Origin: Pseudoclavibacter sp. RFBB5
GTDB taxonomy: Bacteria > Actinomycetota > Actinomycetes > Actinomycetales > Microbacteriaceae
Direction: 5' to 3'
Length of the DNA: 64,000 bases
NCBI RefSeq assembly: GCF_002931555.1
Contig: NZ_PSTZ01000007.1
Coordinates: forward strand, 1,054,001 to 1,118,000
Part shown: piece by piece, positions 40,784 to 49,504 of the stretch
Numbering within the stretch: the stretch's first letter is position 1
Layout of the letters: each line of letters opens with the position of its first letter
Translations under genes and position numbers: made by a program
The notes under the pieces: generated by a model
The model's input: only the letters and a program-made list of their open reading frames with translations
What the model was told of the DNA's origin: nothing
Database searches by the model: none

Positions 40784-41236
40784 TCACCGCGGGTCGGTGC
40801 CGTGGACTCCCGCCGCTCCGTCCTCGCCGATGGGCGGGCGCCGCGCAGCTCGCACCTGATCGGCGAGCACCTGCGCGCCGCTCATGGTGAGGGCCCGACG
40901 CCACGGCAGAACCCCCTCGATCTCGATCTGGATCGACATGCTCAGCACCGTCCGGATCACCACGATGAGTCCGAGGATGAGCGCGTCCTCCAGCGAGGGC
41001 TTCGACGTGATGGTGCGCACGAGGTCGGCGGCGACGAGCACCTCGAGCCCCAGGAGGATGCCAGCCCCGAGCGACGTGCGCAGCGTCGCAAGAGCGGCGG
41101 TTCCGCCCTGCCCGCGCAGGAGCGCCAAGCCGGCGAGCACGATCGCGACGACGATGCCGATGATGATCGCGGCGGCACCGAGGACCTCGACGGCGACCGC
41201 CACGATCTCGAACACGCGGTCCATTGATTCCTGCAT
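40784..41236 (-). CDS. DUF1622 membrane protein
   Basis: 150 residues. Three hydrophobic helices: VAVAVEVLGAAAIIIGIVVA, TLRTSLGAGILLGLEVLVAAD and DALILGLIVVIRTVLSMSIQ. RTSLGAGILLGLEVLVAADLV and RTVLS are family features. Function unknown. GGGGAG 6 nt before the ATG. It lies 18 bp after the stop of the MFS gene upstream, so it is probably in the same leftward unit. Confidence 0.88.
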   Translation of the reverse strand: MQESMDRVFEIVAVAVEVLGAAAIIIGIVVAIVLAGLALLRGQGGTAALATLRTSLGAGILLGLEVLVAADLVRTITSKPSLEDALILGLIVVIRTVLSMSIQIEIEGVLPWRRALTMSGAQVLADQVRAARRPPIGEDGAAGVHGTDPR

Positions 41237-41254
41237 TCCAGCTCCCCTGTCTGC

Positions 41255-42451
41255 TTATTCGTGCCTGCGGTGGCGTCCGGCGAGCACACCGGCGCACAGG
41301 AACGCGACGATCCCCGCGACCGGCACCACGATGAGACCCACCCGGAGCGAGGTTGCATCGGCAAGCAGCCCCACGAGGGGCGGTGCCGCGAGAAACCCGA
41401 GTCGCATGAGCCAGGAGACGAGCGTGATAGCCGTGCCCGGCTTGAACCCGGGCAGCTCATCAGCCGTGTGCAGCGCGGCAGGCACGAGCGTCGCGATGCC
41501 CAAGCCTGCAGCGGCGAACCCTGCGATGGTCCCGCCAACGCTCGGGAACAGCAAGGCGACCCCCATGCCCAGCGCCGTCACGAGACCACCCGCCTGCGCG
41601 ACTCGGCGCTCCCCGAACCGGTCGACGAGGCGGTCCCCGAGCATCCGCCCGACGAACTGCGCGCCCACGAGCGCGATGAAGCCGAACGCGGCGAGCGCCT
41701 GAGGTGCATCGAGCGAGCCGGCGAGGTAGAGGGCCGCCCAGGTGCTGCCCGAGTCCTCGACCACCGAGCCGGCGACGGTCAGGAGGACAAGCGCGAGGAG
41801 CACGACGTACTTCGCCGACCCACCCCGAGACGCCGTGCCCGCTTGCACGACCCTGATTCCGGCAGTCGACACCTCGACGTCGTCGTGCTCTGGGCCCGGG
41901 ATCATCCACCGGTACGCGAGAACCGCCACGATTGTGAAGAGCACGCCGCTGATGCCGAGGTGCAGCGGAAGGGGAACATGCAGCGCCACGGCCGCCGCTC
42001 CCATGAGCCCGCCGAGCACTGCGCCGATCGACCAGATCGCATGGAATCCGTTGATGATGGAGCGCCCGAAGCGGCGCTGAACTCGCAGTCCGTGCGAGTT
42101 CTGCGCGACGTCGGTGAGCGCATCCGCCGCACCGCCGAGCGCGAACGCCGCTGCCAGCAGCAGCCCGTTCGGCGCAAAGCTCGCCGCGAACAAGGCGACG
42201 CTGGTGATCGCTGTCCCGGCCACAGCGAGGCGCGACGACCAGAAGCGGCGGATGAGCGCGGCCGCGGCGAGCCCTGCGAGGAGCGCGCCACTCGGATAGG
42301 CGGCGACGACGAGCCCGAACTCGACGTTGCTGAGCGCGAGCTCGGCTTTGAGCCCAGGATACCGAGGGAGGAGGTTCGCGAAGAGCGCCCCGTTGGTGAG
42401 GAACATGGCGGCGACGGCGATGCGCGCCCGCCGGTCAGCCCGGGAGGTCAC
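41255..42451 (-). CDS. MFS transporter (YbjJ/fucose-permease-like)
   Basis: 398 residues, about 12 helices. It starts RRARIAVAAMFLTNGALFAN after a GTG with GGGGA upstream; LLPRYPGLKAELALSNVEFG is typical of the YbjJ-type MFS group. RDR-like motif A is LGDRLVDRFGERRVAQAGG in the second half. Substrate unknown. The longer frame that reads back into the permease genes is a shadow. Confidence 0.87.
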   Translation of the reverse strand: MTSRADRRARIAVAAMFLTNGALFANLLPRYPGLKAELALSNVEFGLVVAAYPSGALLAGLAAAALIRRFWSSRLAVAGTAITSVALFAASFAPNGLLLAAAFALGGAADALTDVAQNSHGLRVQRRFGRSIINGFHAIWSIGAVLGGLMGAAAVALHVPLPLHLGISGVLFTIVAVLAYRWMIPGPEHDDVEVSTAGIRVVQAGTASRGGSAKYVVLLALVLLTVAGSVVEDSGSTWAALYLAGSLDAPQALAAFGFIALVGAQFVGRMLGDRLVDRFGERRVAQAGGLVTALGMGVALLFPSVGGTIAGFAAAGLGIATLVPAALHTADELPGFKPGTAITLVSWLMRLGFLAAPPLVGLLADATSLRVGLIVVPVAGIVAFLCAGVLAGRHRRHE

Positions 42452-42519
42452 TCCCCGACCGCGTCGTCGTGGTGCTTGCTGAGCATGATGCAATCCAAGC
42501 ACAGCACGTGCGCCTCGCC

Positions 42520-43584
42520 CTACCGCCGGGCCTGCAGAGCCAGCAGGACGACCAGGTAGGCACCGCCCATGACGATCGTCACGACTCCCACCGGGACAGC
42601 GCCGCCGAGCGCGTGCTGCGCGACGAGGTCGGCCGCGAGCAGCAGCACTCCCCCGAGGACCGCGGAGGACAGAATCGGCACACCCGGCCCGCGCTCGAGA
42701 CGCAGCGCGAGCTGCGGCGCCGACAGCGCGACGAAGGCGATGGGGCCTGTCGCCGCGGTCACGACTGCCGTCAGCATGACGCCGACGATGAGCACTGCGA
42801 AGCGTGTCGGCTCGACCCGCACGCCGTGGCTCCTCGCGGTCTCGTCGCCCAGTTCGAGCTGCCGCAGCGGGCCGGCGAGCAGCGCGACGGCGGGCACGAG
42901 GAGGATCAGGATGACCGCGGCGGGCACCAGCTGCGACCACTGGGCGAGCGCAAGCGACCCGGCGCCCCAGATGGACGCCGTCATCGCGACCTCCGTCTGC
43001 GCGCGCAGGAGCATCCAGGTGTTGAGGGCGTGCAGGAAGGCCGTCACGCCGATGCCGACCACGATGAGGCGGAAGCTGCTGACGCCTCCCCGACGTGCGA
43101 GGGCGTAGACCAGGATGGCCGTGAGCAGGCCGCCGGCGAGCGCTCCGAGTGCCGTCCCGACGAAGGTGCCCGCGCCGGCGATGATGACGATGACGGCGCC
43201 CGTGTACGCGCCGGTCGAGAACCCGATGACGTCTGGCGAGCCGAGCGGATTCCGCGTCAGCGACTGGAAGAGCGCGCCGGAGACGGCGAGGGCCGCCCCG
43301 AACACGAGTGCCGCGACGACTCGCGGCGCTCGCCACTCGAGCACGACGGTCGTTGCGAAGCCGCCGTCGGGGACGAAGACCGCCTCGAGCACTTCGATGG
43401 GGGTGAGCGGGTACTTGCCGAGCCCGAGCGCCACGACGGCGAGCAGGACGGCGACGCCGCTGAGGATGAGCGTCACCACGACGGTGCGCCGCAGTCGGAA
43501 CTCGCGCGCGACCCTCGCGGGACCTGCGGGCCTCGACGGTGCCGCCTGGTGATCGCGCCGCGGCGTGATGTCCTGCCTGGTCAC
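42520..43584 (-). CDS. Iron-siderophore ABC transporter permease (FecCD family), second of the pair
   Basis: 354 residues. FecCD-type membrane subunit; signatures are EWRAPRVVAALVFGAALAVS, SLTRNPLGSPDVIGFSTGA and GPIAFVALSAPQLALRLERG. The late segment LGGAVPVGVVTIVMGGAYLV is the usual C-terminal region. Its GTG overlaps the stop of the upstream permease (GTGA), so the two are coupled and form the heterodimeric channel. No ATPase follows; the matching ATPase is at 49576. Confidence 0.93.
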   Translation of the reverse strand: MTRQDITPRRDHQAAPSRPAGPARVAREFRLRRTVVVTLILSGVAVLLAVVALGLGKYPLTPIEVLEAVFVPDGGFATTVVLEWRAPRVVAALVFGAALAVSGALFQSLTRNPLGSPDVIGFSTGAYTGAVIVIIAGAGTFVGTALGALAGGLLTAILVYALARRGGVSSFRLIVVGIGVTAFLHALNTWMLLRAQTEVAMTASIWGAGSLALAQWSQLVPAAVILILLVPAVALLAGPLRQLELGDETARSHGVRVEPTRFAVLIVGVMLTAVVTAATGPIAFVALSAPQLALRLERGPGVPILSSAVLGGVLLLAADLVAQHALGGAVPVGVVTIVMGGAYLVVLLALQARR

Positions 43585-44648
43585 AGGCCGCTCACCTTCT
43601 TCCGGCGTGCCAGGGCGATGAGCACCGGGGCGCCGATGAACGCTGTGACGATGCCGACGGGGAGCTCGCCTGGCCGGAGCACGACCCGGCCGAGGACGTC
43701 TGCGACGAGCATGAGAGAGGGGCCGAGGAGGACGCTGAGTCCGAGGATCCAGCGCTGATCCTGACCGACCATGGCCCGTGCGAGGTGCGGCACCATGAGG
43801 CCGACGAACGCGATCGGGCCGGCGATCGCCGTGGCGCCTCCCGCGAGCAGCGTGACGGCGACGATGGACAGCACCCTGGTGCGCGCGACCGAGGAGCCGA
43901 GCGAGTGCGCGAGGTCGTCGCCAAGCGCCAGCGCATTCAGCGAGCGGCCCAGCGAGAGCGCCAGCACCACTCCTGCGACGACGAACGGCGCGACCGGCAG
44001 CGTGGTCTCGAGCGTTCGAAGTTGAAAGGAGCCGGACTCCCACACGAGCAGGGCGTTGAACCGCTGCGGGTCGGAGAAGCGGATCGCGGCGATGATGCCG
44101 CTCAGCACTGCCCCGAACGCCATGCCGGCGAGTGTGAGCCTGAGCGGGTTCGGCCCGCCTTTTCCGCTGCCCAGGAAGTAGACGAGCACGGTTGTCGCCG
44201 CGGCGCCCAGGAACGCGAACCACACGTACCCGTTGGGGCTGGTCACGCCGAGCACGGCCACGGCGAGCGCGACGGCGAAGGATGCCCCCGAGGTGACGCC
44301 GAGGATGCCGGGGTCCGCGAGGGGGTTCCGGGTGACGGATTGGATGATGGCACCAGCGACTGCCAGGCCGGCGCCAACGAGCAGGCCGATGATGGTGCGC
44401 GTGACGCGCAGGTCGAGAATCGCCGTGCGCGTGGCCTGGTCGACGTCTCCCCCGGTGACCGTGGCCCAGACCTGCCCGAGCGGCACTTCCCGGGAGCCGA
44501 TCGCGATGCTGAGGGCGCAGGCGAGGGCGAGCAGGAGAGTCGAGATCAGGAGCATGGAGCCTCGCCGCGCCGCTGAGACGCGCTTGGTCGAGCCTGCCGA
44601 GGAACGGACCACGCCGCCAGGTGCGCCGGCTTTCACTTCTGTCGTCAC
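43581..44648 (-). CDS. Iron-siderophore ABC transporter permease (FecCD family), first of the pair
   Basis: 355 residues from a GTG. DLRVTRTIIGLLVGAGLAVA, SVTRNPLADPGILGVTSGAS and GPIAFVGLMVPHLARAMVG are the FecCD motifs; RPGELPVGIVTAFIGAPVLI ends the protein. The iron box at 44655 lies 7 bp before its start and is shared with the divergent binding-protein gene, predicting repression by DtxR/IdeR with Fe2+. Confidence 0.93.
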   Translation of the reverse strand: MTTEVKAGAPGGVVRSSAGSTKRVSAARRGSMLLISTLLLALACALSIAIGSREVPLGQVWATVTGGDVDQATRTAILDLRVTRTIIGLLVGAGLAVAGAIIQSVTRNPLADPGILGVTSGASFAVALAVAVLGVTSPNGYVWFAFLGAAATTVLVYFLGSGKGGPNPLRLTLAGMAFGAVLSGIIAAIRFSDPQRFNALLVWESGSFQLRTLETTLPVAPFVVAGVVLALSLGRSLNALALGDDLAHSLGSSVARTRVLSIVAVTLLAGGATAIAGPIAFVGLMVPHLARAMVGQDQRWILGLSVLLGPSLMLVADVLGRVVLRPGELPVGIVTAFIGAPVLIALARRKKVSGL

Positions 44649-44654
44649 GACAAC

Positions 44655-44673
44655 CGAGTTTAGGCTAACCTAC
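44655..44673. promoter_or_regulatory. DtxR/IdeR iron box between the permease and binding-protein genes
   Basis: The 19-mer with core TTTAGGCTAACCTAC matches 15 of 19 consensus positions. It is 7 bp from the permease GTG and 34 bp from the binding-protein ATG, so a single site can control both. Confidence 0.8.
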
Positions 44674-44706
44674 ATCGACTGCCGCTCACTCAGACAGAAG
44701 GTCTCC

Positions 44707-45702
44707 ATGAACCACCTCGCCAAGGGCCTCGCCCTCGCTTCCGCAGCCGCTCTCCTGCTGACGGGATGCTCCGCGACCGCCGACACCGATGCAGGAGACA
44801 CGTCCGCCCCGGCAGCCGGTGGCACGTTCCCAGCGGTCGTCGACACCAAGTTCGGCGAGGTCACGATCGATGAGGCACCGACCCGCATCGTCGCCCTCGG
44901 ATGGGGTGATGCCGAGACCGCGCTCGCGCTCGGCGTCCAGCCTGTCGGCGCGTCGGACTGGCTGGCGTTCGGCGGTGAAGGTGTCGGCCCCTGGGCTGAG
45001 GGTCTCTACGACACGGCCCCGGTCATCATCGAGACCATGGAGCCCGACTACGAGGCGATTGCGGCCCTCGAACCCGATCTCATCCTCGACACGAAGAGCT
45101 CCGGAGACCAGGACCGCTACGACCGTCTCTCCTCGATCACCACCACGGTCGGTGTGCCGGAGGGAGGCGACAGCTACCTGACGTCGACCGAGCAGCAGAT
45201 GCAGCTCATCTCGAGCGCGCTCGGCGTCCCCGAGAAGGGTGACGAGCTGCTCGCGGACGTGGACGCGGCCTTCGCTGCTGTCGCAGACGCCAACCCGGAG
45301 TGGGCTGGCAAGACGGCGACCGCGGCCACGAAGACGTCCGAGGGCTGGGGCGCGTACATCGACGGCAGCGAGCGTGTCGCGTTCCTCGAGAACCTCGGCT
45401 TCGTGCAGAGCCCGAAGATCGCCGAGCTCCCTGTCGCCGAGTCTGGCTTCACCTCGACCGTCTCCAACGAGCAGCTCGACCTGCTCGACGCAGACCTGAT
45501 CGTCGCGTTCCCGATCTTCATCGAGAAGTCGGCCATCACCGATGACGCGCAGTGGCAGCAGATTCCCGCAGTCGCGGACGGGCGTGCCGTCGTCATCGAC
45601 GGCGACGTCGCCTCGGCGTACTCACTCGGCACGACGCTCGCCGTGCAGTACGCCATCGACCAGGTCGCCCCGCAGATCCAGACGGCGCTCGCCGGCAAGT
45701 AG
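44707..45702 (+). CDS. Iron-siderophore ABC transporter substrate-binding lipoprotein
   Basis: 331 residues. Lipobox LLLTGCSA (lipid Cys about 21). The FepB/FhuD-type fold shows DEAPTRIVALGWGDAETALALG, EAIAALEPDLILDTKSSGDQ and SNEQLDLLDADLIVAFPIF. It captures a ferric siderophore outside the membrane and delivers it to the divergent permeases. GAAGG is 6 nt before the ATG. A strong hairpin follows. Confidence 0.93.
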   Translation: MNHLAKGLALASAAALLLTGCSATADTDAGDTSAPAAGGTFPAVVDTKFGEVTIDEAPTRIVALGWGDAETALALGVQPVGASDWLAFGGEGVGPWAEGLYDTAPVIIETMEPDYEAIAALEPDLILDTKSSGDQDRYDRLSSITTTVGVPEGGDSYLTSTEQQMQLISSALGVPEKGDELLADVDAAFAAVADANPEWAGKTATAATKTSEGWGAYIDGSERVAFLENLGFVQSPKIAELPVAESGFTSTVSNEQLDLLDADLIVAFPIFIEKSAITDDAQWQQIPAVADGRAVVIDGDVASAYSLGTTLAVQYAIDQVAPQIQTALAGK

Positions 45703-45721
45703 CGCGCACCCTGACGCAGAT

Positions 45722-45755
45722 GGCGCCCGCCCACCGAGTCCCGGTGGCGGGCGCC
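45722..45755 (+). terminator. Terminator of the binding-protein gene
   Basis: GGCGCCCGCC pairs with GGCGGGCGCC, plus ACCG/CGGT inside past a one-base bulge. It begins 20 bp after the stop and also faces the convergent DUF418-like gene. Confidence 0.8.
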
Positions 45756-45782
45756 GTCTCCGCCTGCGCACCTTCGGCGCGC

Positions 45783-47066
45783 TCACTCGCGACGCGCATC
45801 CGTGAGGGACGCGAATCGCTGCCCTGTCCAGGTCACGGCCGCCTCGAGCGGGCCCCGACGCCGCCACCAGAAGAAGACGGCGCCGACGGCGAGCGCGCAC
45901 GCGACATGGATAAGCCAGATCGGGGCGCTCGAGACGAGCCAGAACAGCTCCGGGGCATCCGCGAGCACACCGCCGTGGACCAGCGCCGTATAGGTGACCC
46001 CTGCCACGATGACGTGCAGGGTGTAGATCGTCAGCGGTGTCGCCCCCGCACCGAGAGCCGGTCCGAGGACGCGGAGTGTCGCGTCGCCGAGTCGCAGGCA
46101 GACGGCGAGGCACAGGCCGATGGCGATGATTGAGGTGCCCGCCGTGATCGCCAGGTCGAACGTCGTCCCGGAGTGAGGGGCGGGCGATGCCAGGAACCAG
46201 CCGCTCTCCGTCGGGGTGGTGCCGAAGGCGGCGGAGTAGAAGAGCTCGGACGCCTGATCTCCGGCACCCGTCGAGGCGCTGATCGAGCTCAGACCGCCGA
46301 ACGGCCCGGCGAGCAGCATGCTGATGCCGACGCCCAGGAGCGCAAGCACTGATCCCAAGGCCGTGAGTCCGAGGCTCAGCTGCAGGATCGTGCCGCGCTC
46401 GCGGGCGACGAGGAGCATCCGCCCGACCACCATGCCGACGATCGCGTAGACCACCCAGGTCAGCACCGGGTAGGTGCCCGTGACGAAGAGCCCCCGGAGG
46501 AGCTCGAGCGGATGCGCGAGGTCGAGCCAGCTGGGTGTGCCGAGCTCGGAGCCGACGTTGAGGGGCGCGCGCAGGAGCATCGACAGGAACGGCCACAGCC
46601 CGGCCCAGGCGGTCGCGACCATGAGCAGCGACACGTTCGAGAGCCGGAGGAGCGGCGCGACGAGCCAGAACACGAGCCCGTAGTAGACCAGGATCACGGC
46701 GATCGGGCCGGGCACGAGGCCGAGGGTCATACCGATCACCATGAGGGCCAGGCCTCGCCCGAAGACGTTGAGGGCAGCCGCTCCGAAGGCGCGGCGGTCC
46801 CGCTGCTTCCTCGTGGTGAGCACGACGCCGATCCCGGCGAGCACCGCGAAGAGGGCGGCCGCCTTGCCGCCGAGGAACGCGGCGAGGGCAGGCGTGGATC
46901 CATCCGAGTTGGTGACCCACACGTGCGTAGCCATCATGCCGATGAGCGCCAGGAAGCGCGCGAGGTCGAGGCCCGTGATGCGTCCCGCGCGCCGAGCGCC
47001 CTCGCCGGCAGGCCCACCACCTCGGAGGGGTGCGGCCGGCTTGCCTGGCATGCTCTGGGCGCTCAC
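45783..47066 (-). CDS. Membrane protein of the heparan-alpha-glucosaminide acetyltransferase / DUF418 type
   Basis: 427 residues from a GTG, about 10-11 helices. RITGLDLARFLALIGMMATH near residue 30 is the start signature of this acyltransferase-like superfamily. YTLHVIVAGVTYTALVHGG and PIWLIHVACALAVGAVFFW match the DUF418-like C-terminus. It may transfer acyl groups to an envelope polymer; no substrate can be proposed. TAGCGT ends 6 nt before the GTG. Confidence 0.8.
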   Translation of the reverse strand: MSAQSMPGKPAAPLRGGGPAGEGARRAGRITGLDLARFLALIGMMATHVWVTNSDGSTPALAAFLGGKAAALFAVLAGIGVVLTTRKQRDRRAFGAAALNVFGRGLALMVIGMTLGLVPGPIAVILVYYGLVFWLVAPLLRLSNVSLLMVATAWAGLWPFLSMLLRAPLNVGSELGTPSWLDLAHPLELLRGLFVTGTYPVLTWVVYAIVGMVVGRMLLVARERGTILQLSLGLTALGSVLALLGVGISMLLAGPFGGLSSISASTGAGDQASELFYSAAFGTTPTESGWFLASPAPHSGTTFDLAITAGTSIIAIGLCLAVCLRLGDATLRVLGPALGAGATPLTIYTLHVIVAGVTYTALVHGGVLADAPELFWLVSSAPIWLIHVACALAVGAVFFWWRRRGPLEAAVTWTGQRFASLTDARRE

Positions 47067-47072
47067 GCATTC

Positions 47073-47078
47073 ACGCTA
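47073..47078 (-). promoter_or_regulatory. -10 hexamer TAGCGT of the DUF418-like gene
   Basis: TAGCGT on the minus strand, 6 nt before the GTG; leaderless type. Confidence 0.45.
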
Positions 47079-47122
47079 CCGTCACGGCGCGCCGACGCGC
47101 ACGTCCCCGCGGGGAGGCGGAG

Positions 47123-47473
47123 TCAGCTCCGGAGGATCTTCTCCATCGATTTCCCCTTCGCGAGCTCGTCGACGAGCTTGTCGAGGTAGCGGATCTCCTG
47201 CATGAGAGGCTCCTCGATCTCCTCCACTCGGATGCCGCAGACGACGCCCTTGATGAGGGCGCGGTTCGGCTGCATGAGCGGCGCATCGCCGAAGAAGCCC
47301 TCGAAGTCGACGCGGCGCTCGATGGTCCCGTCGAGCTGCTCCTCGGAGTACCCGGTGAGCCAGCGGATGATCTCATCGACCTCGGCCTTCGTGCGCCCCT
47401 TCCGCTCCGCCTTCGTGACGTAGTGCGGGTAGACGTCCGCGAACGCGGTCCCGTAGATGCGATGGCCTGCCAT
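47123..47473 (-). CDS. DUF2200 protein
   Basis: 116 residues. [20 protein letters not shown], then [15 protein letters not shown] and [27 protein letters not shown]: the complete DUF2200 pattern. The function is unknown. GAGGGAG 6 nt before the ATG supports the start at 47473 over a longer frame. Confidence 0.92.
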   Translation of the reverse strand: MAGHRIYGTAFADVYPHYVTKAERKGRTKAEVDEIIRWLTGYSEEQLDGTIERRVDFEGFFGDAPLMQPNRALIKGVVCGIRVEEIEEPLMQEIRYLDKLVDELAKGKSMEKILRS

Positions 47474-47570
47474 GTCAGCTCCCTCGTGTTGTCCAGATTC
47501 TAGCGACGTCACCTGCCGTCACGCGCTGTCACATCGGAAGATTCCGCGCGCATCCGGGGTTGGTTCGAGC

Positions 47571-48221
47571 ATGACAACTCTCGGAATCATCGGTGCAGGC
47601 AATATCGGCAGCCAGGTCGCTCGGAAGGCGGTGGAGGCGGGGTACGACGTCGTCATCAGCAACTCCCGCGGGCCGGAGACGCTCGCGTCGCTCGTCGCGG
47701 AACTCGGACCGACGGCTCGCGCGGCGACGGCCATAGAAGTTGCCGAAGCCGCGGAGGTGGCCGTCGTGACCATCCCGCTCCACGCATACAGCGCCGTGCC
47801 GATCGAGGCACTCGCCGGCAAGATCGTGCTCGACACCAGCAACTACTATCCGCAGCGCGACGGTGCCATCGCCGAACTCGACGACGAGACCACCACCACA
47901 TCCGAGCTGCTCCAGCAGCACCTCCCCCAGTCGCGGGTCGTCAAGGCGTTCAATCACATCGGCGCCGCCGACATCACCAGGGATGCTCGCCCCGCGGGAG
48001 ACGCCGATCGGCGCGCTCTGGTCGCGGCCAGCGACAGCCAGGACGCCCTCGACGTGGTCCGCGGACTCTACGACGAGTTCGGCTTCGACACGGTCGAGGT
48101 GACGCCGCTCGCCGAGGGGTGGCGCATCCAGCGCGACACCCCGGGCTATGGAGCCCGAGCGACGAAACCCCAGCTGGTGGCGGCGCTCGCCGAGGCGAAG
48201 CGCTACCGCGACCTCAGCTGA
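47571..48221 (+). CDS. NADP-binding reductase of the F420-dependent NADP reductase (Fno) fold
   Basis: 216 residues. GIIGAGNIGSQVARKAVEAG is a Rossmann start; SNSRGPETLASLVAEL follows the second strand with an SR pair that favours NADP. IVLDTSNYYPQRDG and SRVVKAFNHIGAADI are typical of the Fno-like group. Whether it uses coenzyme F420 or another acceptor cannot be told; no F420 genes are present in the window. No ribosome binding site is clear. Confidence 0.82.
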   Translation: MTTLGIIGAGNIGSQVARKAVEAGYDVVISNSRGPETLASLVAELGPTARAATAIEVAEAAEVAVVTIPLHAYSAVPIEALAGKIVLDTSNYYPQRDGAIAELDDETTTTSELLQQHLPQSRVVKAFNHIGAADITRDARPAGDADRRALVAASDSQDALDVVRGLYDEFGFDTVEVTPLAEGWRIQRDTPGYGARATKPQLVAALAEAKRYRDLS

Positions 48222-48248
48222 TAGCCAGCGACGCGGAGCGCACGAAAA

Positions 48249-48276
48249 GAGGGCCCGATCGAGTGATCGGGCCCTC
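48249..48276. terminator. Terminator between convergent reductase gene and tRNA-Ala
   Basis: GAGGGCCCGATC pairs perfectly with GATCGGGCCCTC around GAGT. On the minus strand it is followed by TTTTCG, so it mainly ends the tRNA transcript; it also lies 27 bp after the reductase stop. Confidence 0.88.
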
Positions 48277-48283
48277 AGTGCTG

Positions 48284-48356
48284 TGGACCTAAGGAGATTC
48301 GAACTCCTGACCTCCTCGATGCGAACGAGGCGCGCTACCAACTGCGCCATAGGCCC
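48284..48356 (-). tRNA. tRNA-Ala (anticodon CGC)
   Basis: 73 nt, CCA not encoded. The acceptor stem GGGCCTA pairs with TAGGTCC with one G-T pair, discriminator A. The D arm is GCGCAGTTGGTAGCGC, the anticodon stem CCTCG/CGAGG holds loop TTCGCAT with anticodon CGC reading GCG, and the T arm is AGGAGTTCGAATCTCCT. Confidence 0.96.
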
Positions 48357-48368
48357 TGACGGGAGGAA

Positions 48369-48398
48369 ACATTACCACTGGGCAGCACGGACTGCCAA
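48369..48398 (-). promoter_or_regulatory. tRNA-Ala promoter
   Basis: On the minus strand TTGGCA (48393-48398) and TAATGT (48369-48374) with an 18-bp spacer; the -10 ends 12 bp before the first tRNA base. Confidence 0.8.
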
Positions 48399-48490
48399 CG
48401 CGACCCGCGCGAGCCGTCGCCGAATCAGAGCCACCGTGCATCCCGCATAAGGTTCCACGATCCTGGATCACGGACGTCAACATTGGAGGA

Positions 48491-48523
48491 ATCCGTATGA
48501 GCTTCTTGACTACTCATACGGAT
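48491..48523. promoter_or_regulatory. Perfect 10-bp inverted repeat upstream of the AraC gene
   Basis: ATCCGTATGA (48491-48500) and TCATACGGAT (48514-48523) are exact inverse copies separated by 13 bp that include CTTGACT. It lies 38 bp upstream of the AraC-type regulator ATG and covers its likely upstream promoter region. The geometry (half-sites 23 bp apart) fits a dimeric regulator. Confidence 0.6.
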
Positions 48524-48547
48524 CGTTTGGAACGGTCCCACAGTGTG

Positions 48548-48553
48548 TACCAT
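48548..48553 (+). promoter_or_regulatory. -10 hexamer TACCAT of the AraC-type gene
   Basis: TACCAT ends 8 nt before the ATG; TTGGAA lies 15 bp upstream as a possible -35. Confidence 0.45.
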
Positions 48554-48561
48554 CTCGAGGT

Positions 48562-49383
48562 ATGCGCACCGCCGGACTCCCGCCTACGTGGCAACGTGAC
48601 TCGCACACCTCCGTGATCGAGCCGGACGTCTCCCCGCCTCTCGCCTTGCTTCCCGCGGCGAGAACCCTGCCAAGGCAAGAGCAGGGCCACGCTGTCCAGT
48701 GGGAGCCGCATTCGCATCCCGTGAGCCAGCTTCTCTCCGTGCAACGCGGGATCATGAAGCTCGTGGTAGAGCGAAGCGTCTGGGTGGTGCCGCCTCACTT
48801 CGCCGTCTGGGTCCCTGCCGGCATCGTCCACACGAGCCGCGTCTCCGCAGACTGCGAGTTCCAGGCGACGTTCTTCTCTGAGCGGGAGTCGTTCCTCCGC
48901 CCCCGAGACGCCTACGGAGTGACGGTCACGCCGTTGCTGCAGGAACTGCTGGTCCGCCTCCAGGCCGCCGACCTCACCCAGGTGCAGCGCCGCAACATCG
49001 AGCGGGTCCTCTTCGACAACCTCGCCCCAACGTCTCACGACCTCCGCGTCCGCATGCCCCGCGACCAGCGCATCCTGCCCATCGCAGACGTGCTCAGCGC
49101 AGACCCGGGCGACCGCCGATCGCTCGACGAATGGGCCGAATCGCTCGCAGTGAGCAGCAAGACGCTCGCCCGGATCTTCCAGAACGAGACGGGCGTCTCG
49201 TTCCACAGCTGGCGCCAGCTGGTCCGCGTGCAATCAGCGCTCGAGCAGCTCTCGAACGGGCACAGCGTTGCGCTCGTCGCCCGAACGCTCGGGTACGCGC
49301 AGACCAGCACGTTCATCGACGCCTTCAGACGAGTGCTCGCGATGACCCCGGGCCAGTACCGCGCGCACGCCCTCATCGCCTGA
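48562..49383 (+). CDS. AraC-family transcriptional regulator with cupin sensor domain
   Basis: 273 residues. The N-terminal cupin part (about 20-105) includes VQWEPHSHPVSQLLSVQRG and WVVPPHFAVWVPAGIVHTSR. The C-terminal double helix-turn-helix spans about 165-270: LDEWAESLAVSSKTLARIFQ and VALVARTLGYAQTSTFIDAF, ending RVLAMTPGQYRAH. In corynebacteria an AraC-type protein (RipA) tunes iron proteins below DtxR; a similar role is possible here because the next operon has an iron box and encodes siderophore uptake (inference). The inverted repeat upstream may be its own operator. Confidence 0.9.
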   Translation: MRTAGLPPTWQRDSHTSVIEPDVSPPLALLPAARTLPRQEQGHAVQWEPHSHPVSQLLSVQRGIMKLVVERSVWVVPPHFAVWVPAGIVHTSRVSADCEFQATFFSERESFLRPRDAYGVTVTPLLQELLVRLQAADLTQVQRRNIERVLFDNLAPTSHDLRVRMPRDQRILPIADVLSADPGDRRSLDEWAESLAVSSKTLARIFQNETGVSFHSWRQLVRVQSALEQLSNGHSVALVARTLGYAQTSTFIDAFRRVLAMTPGQYRAHALIA

Positions 49384-49458
49384 ACCGCGGAGCGTCCCGG
49401 GAGGCGCAGGACCGGACTCTCAACACCAGACACAGCCGAACCGTGGGATACTCGGGAG

Positions 49459-49477
49459 CAAGGCAAGCCTAGCCTGT
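49459..49477. promoter_or_regulatory. DtxR/IdeR iron box of the siderophore ATPase operon
   Basis: CAAGGCAAGCCTAGCCTGT matches 14 of 19 consensus positions, with the central AAGCCTA intact. It lies 27 bp upstream of the leader ORF ATG (49505). Confidence 0.7.
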
Positions 49478-49504
49478 GCCCGCCAGACGAAGTAGGTCCA
49501 CAAC

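Noticed and set aside
45622-47070. A 482-codon minus-strand frame beside the DUF418-like gene
   Set aside because: It is in a different frame of the same strand as a membrane protein with clear helices; Arg/Gly/His-rich product without hydrophobic segments.
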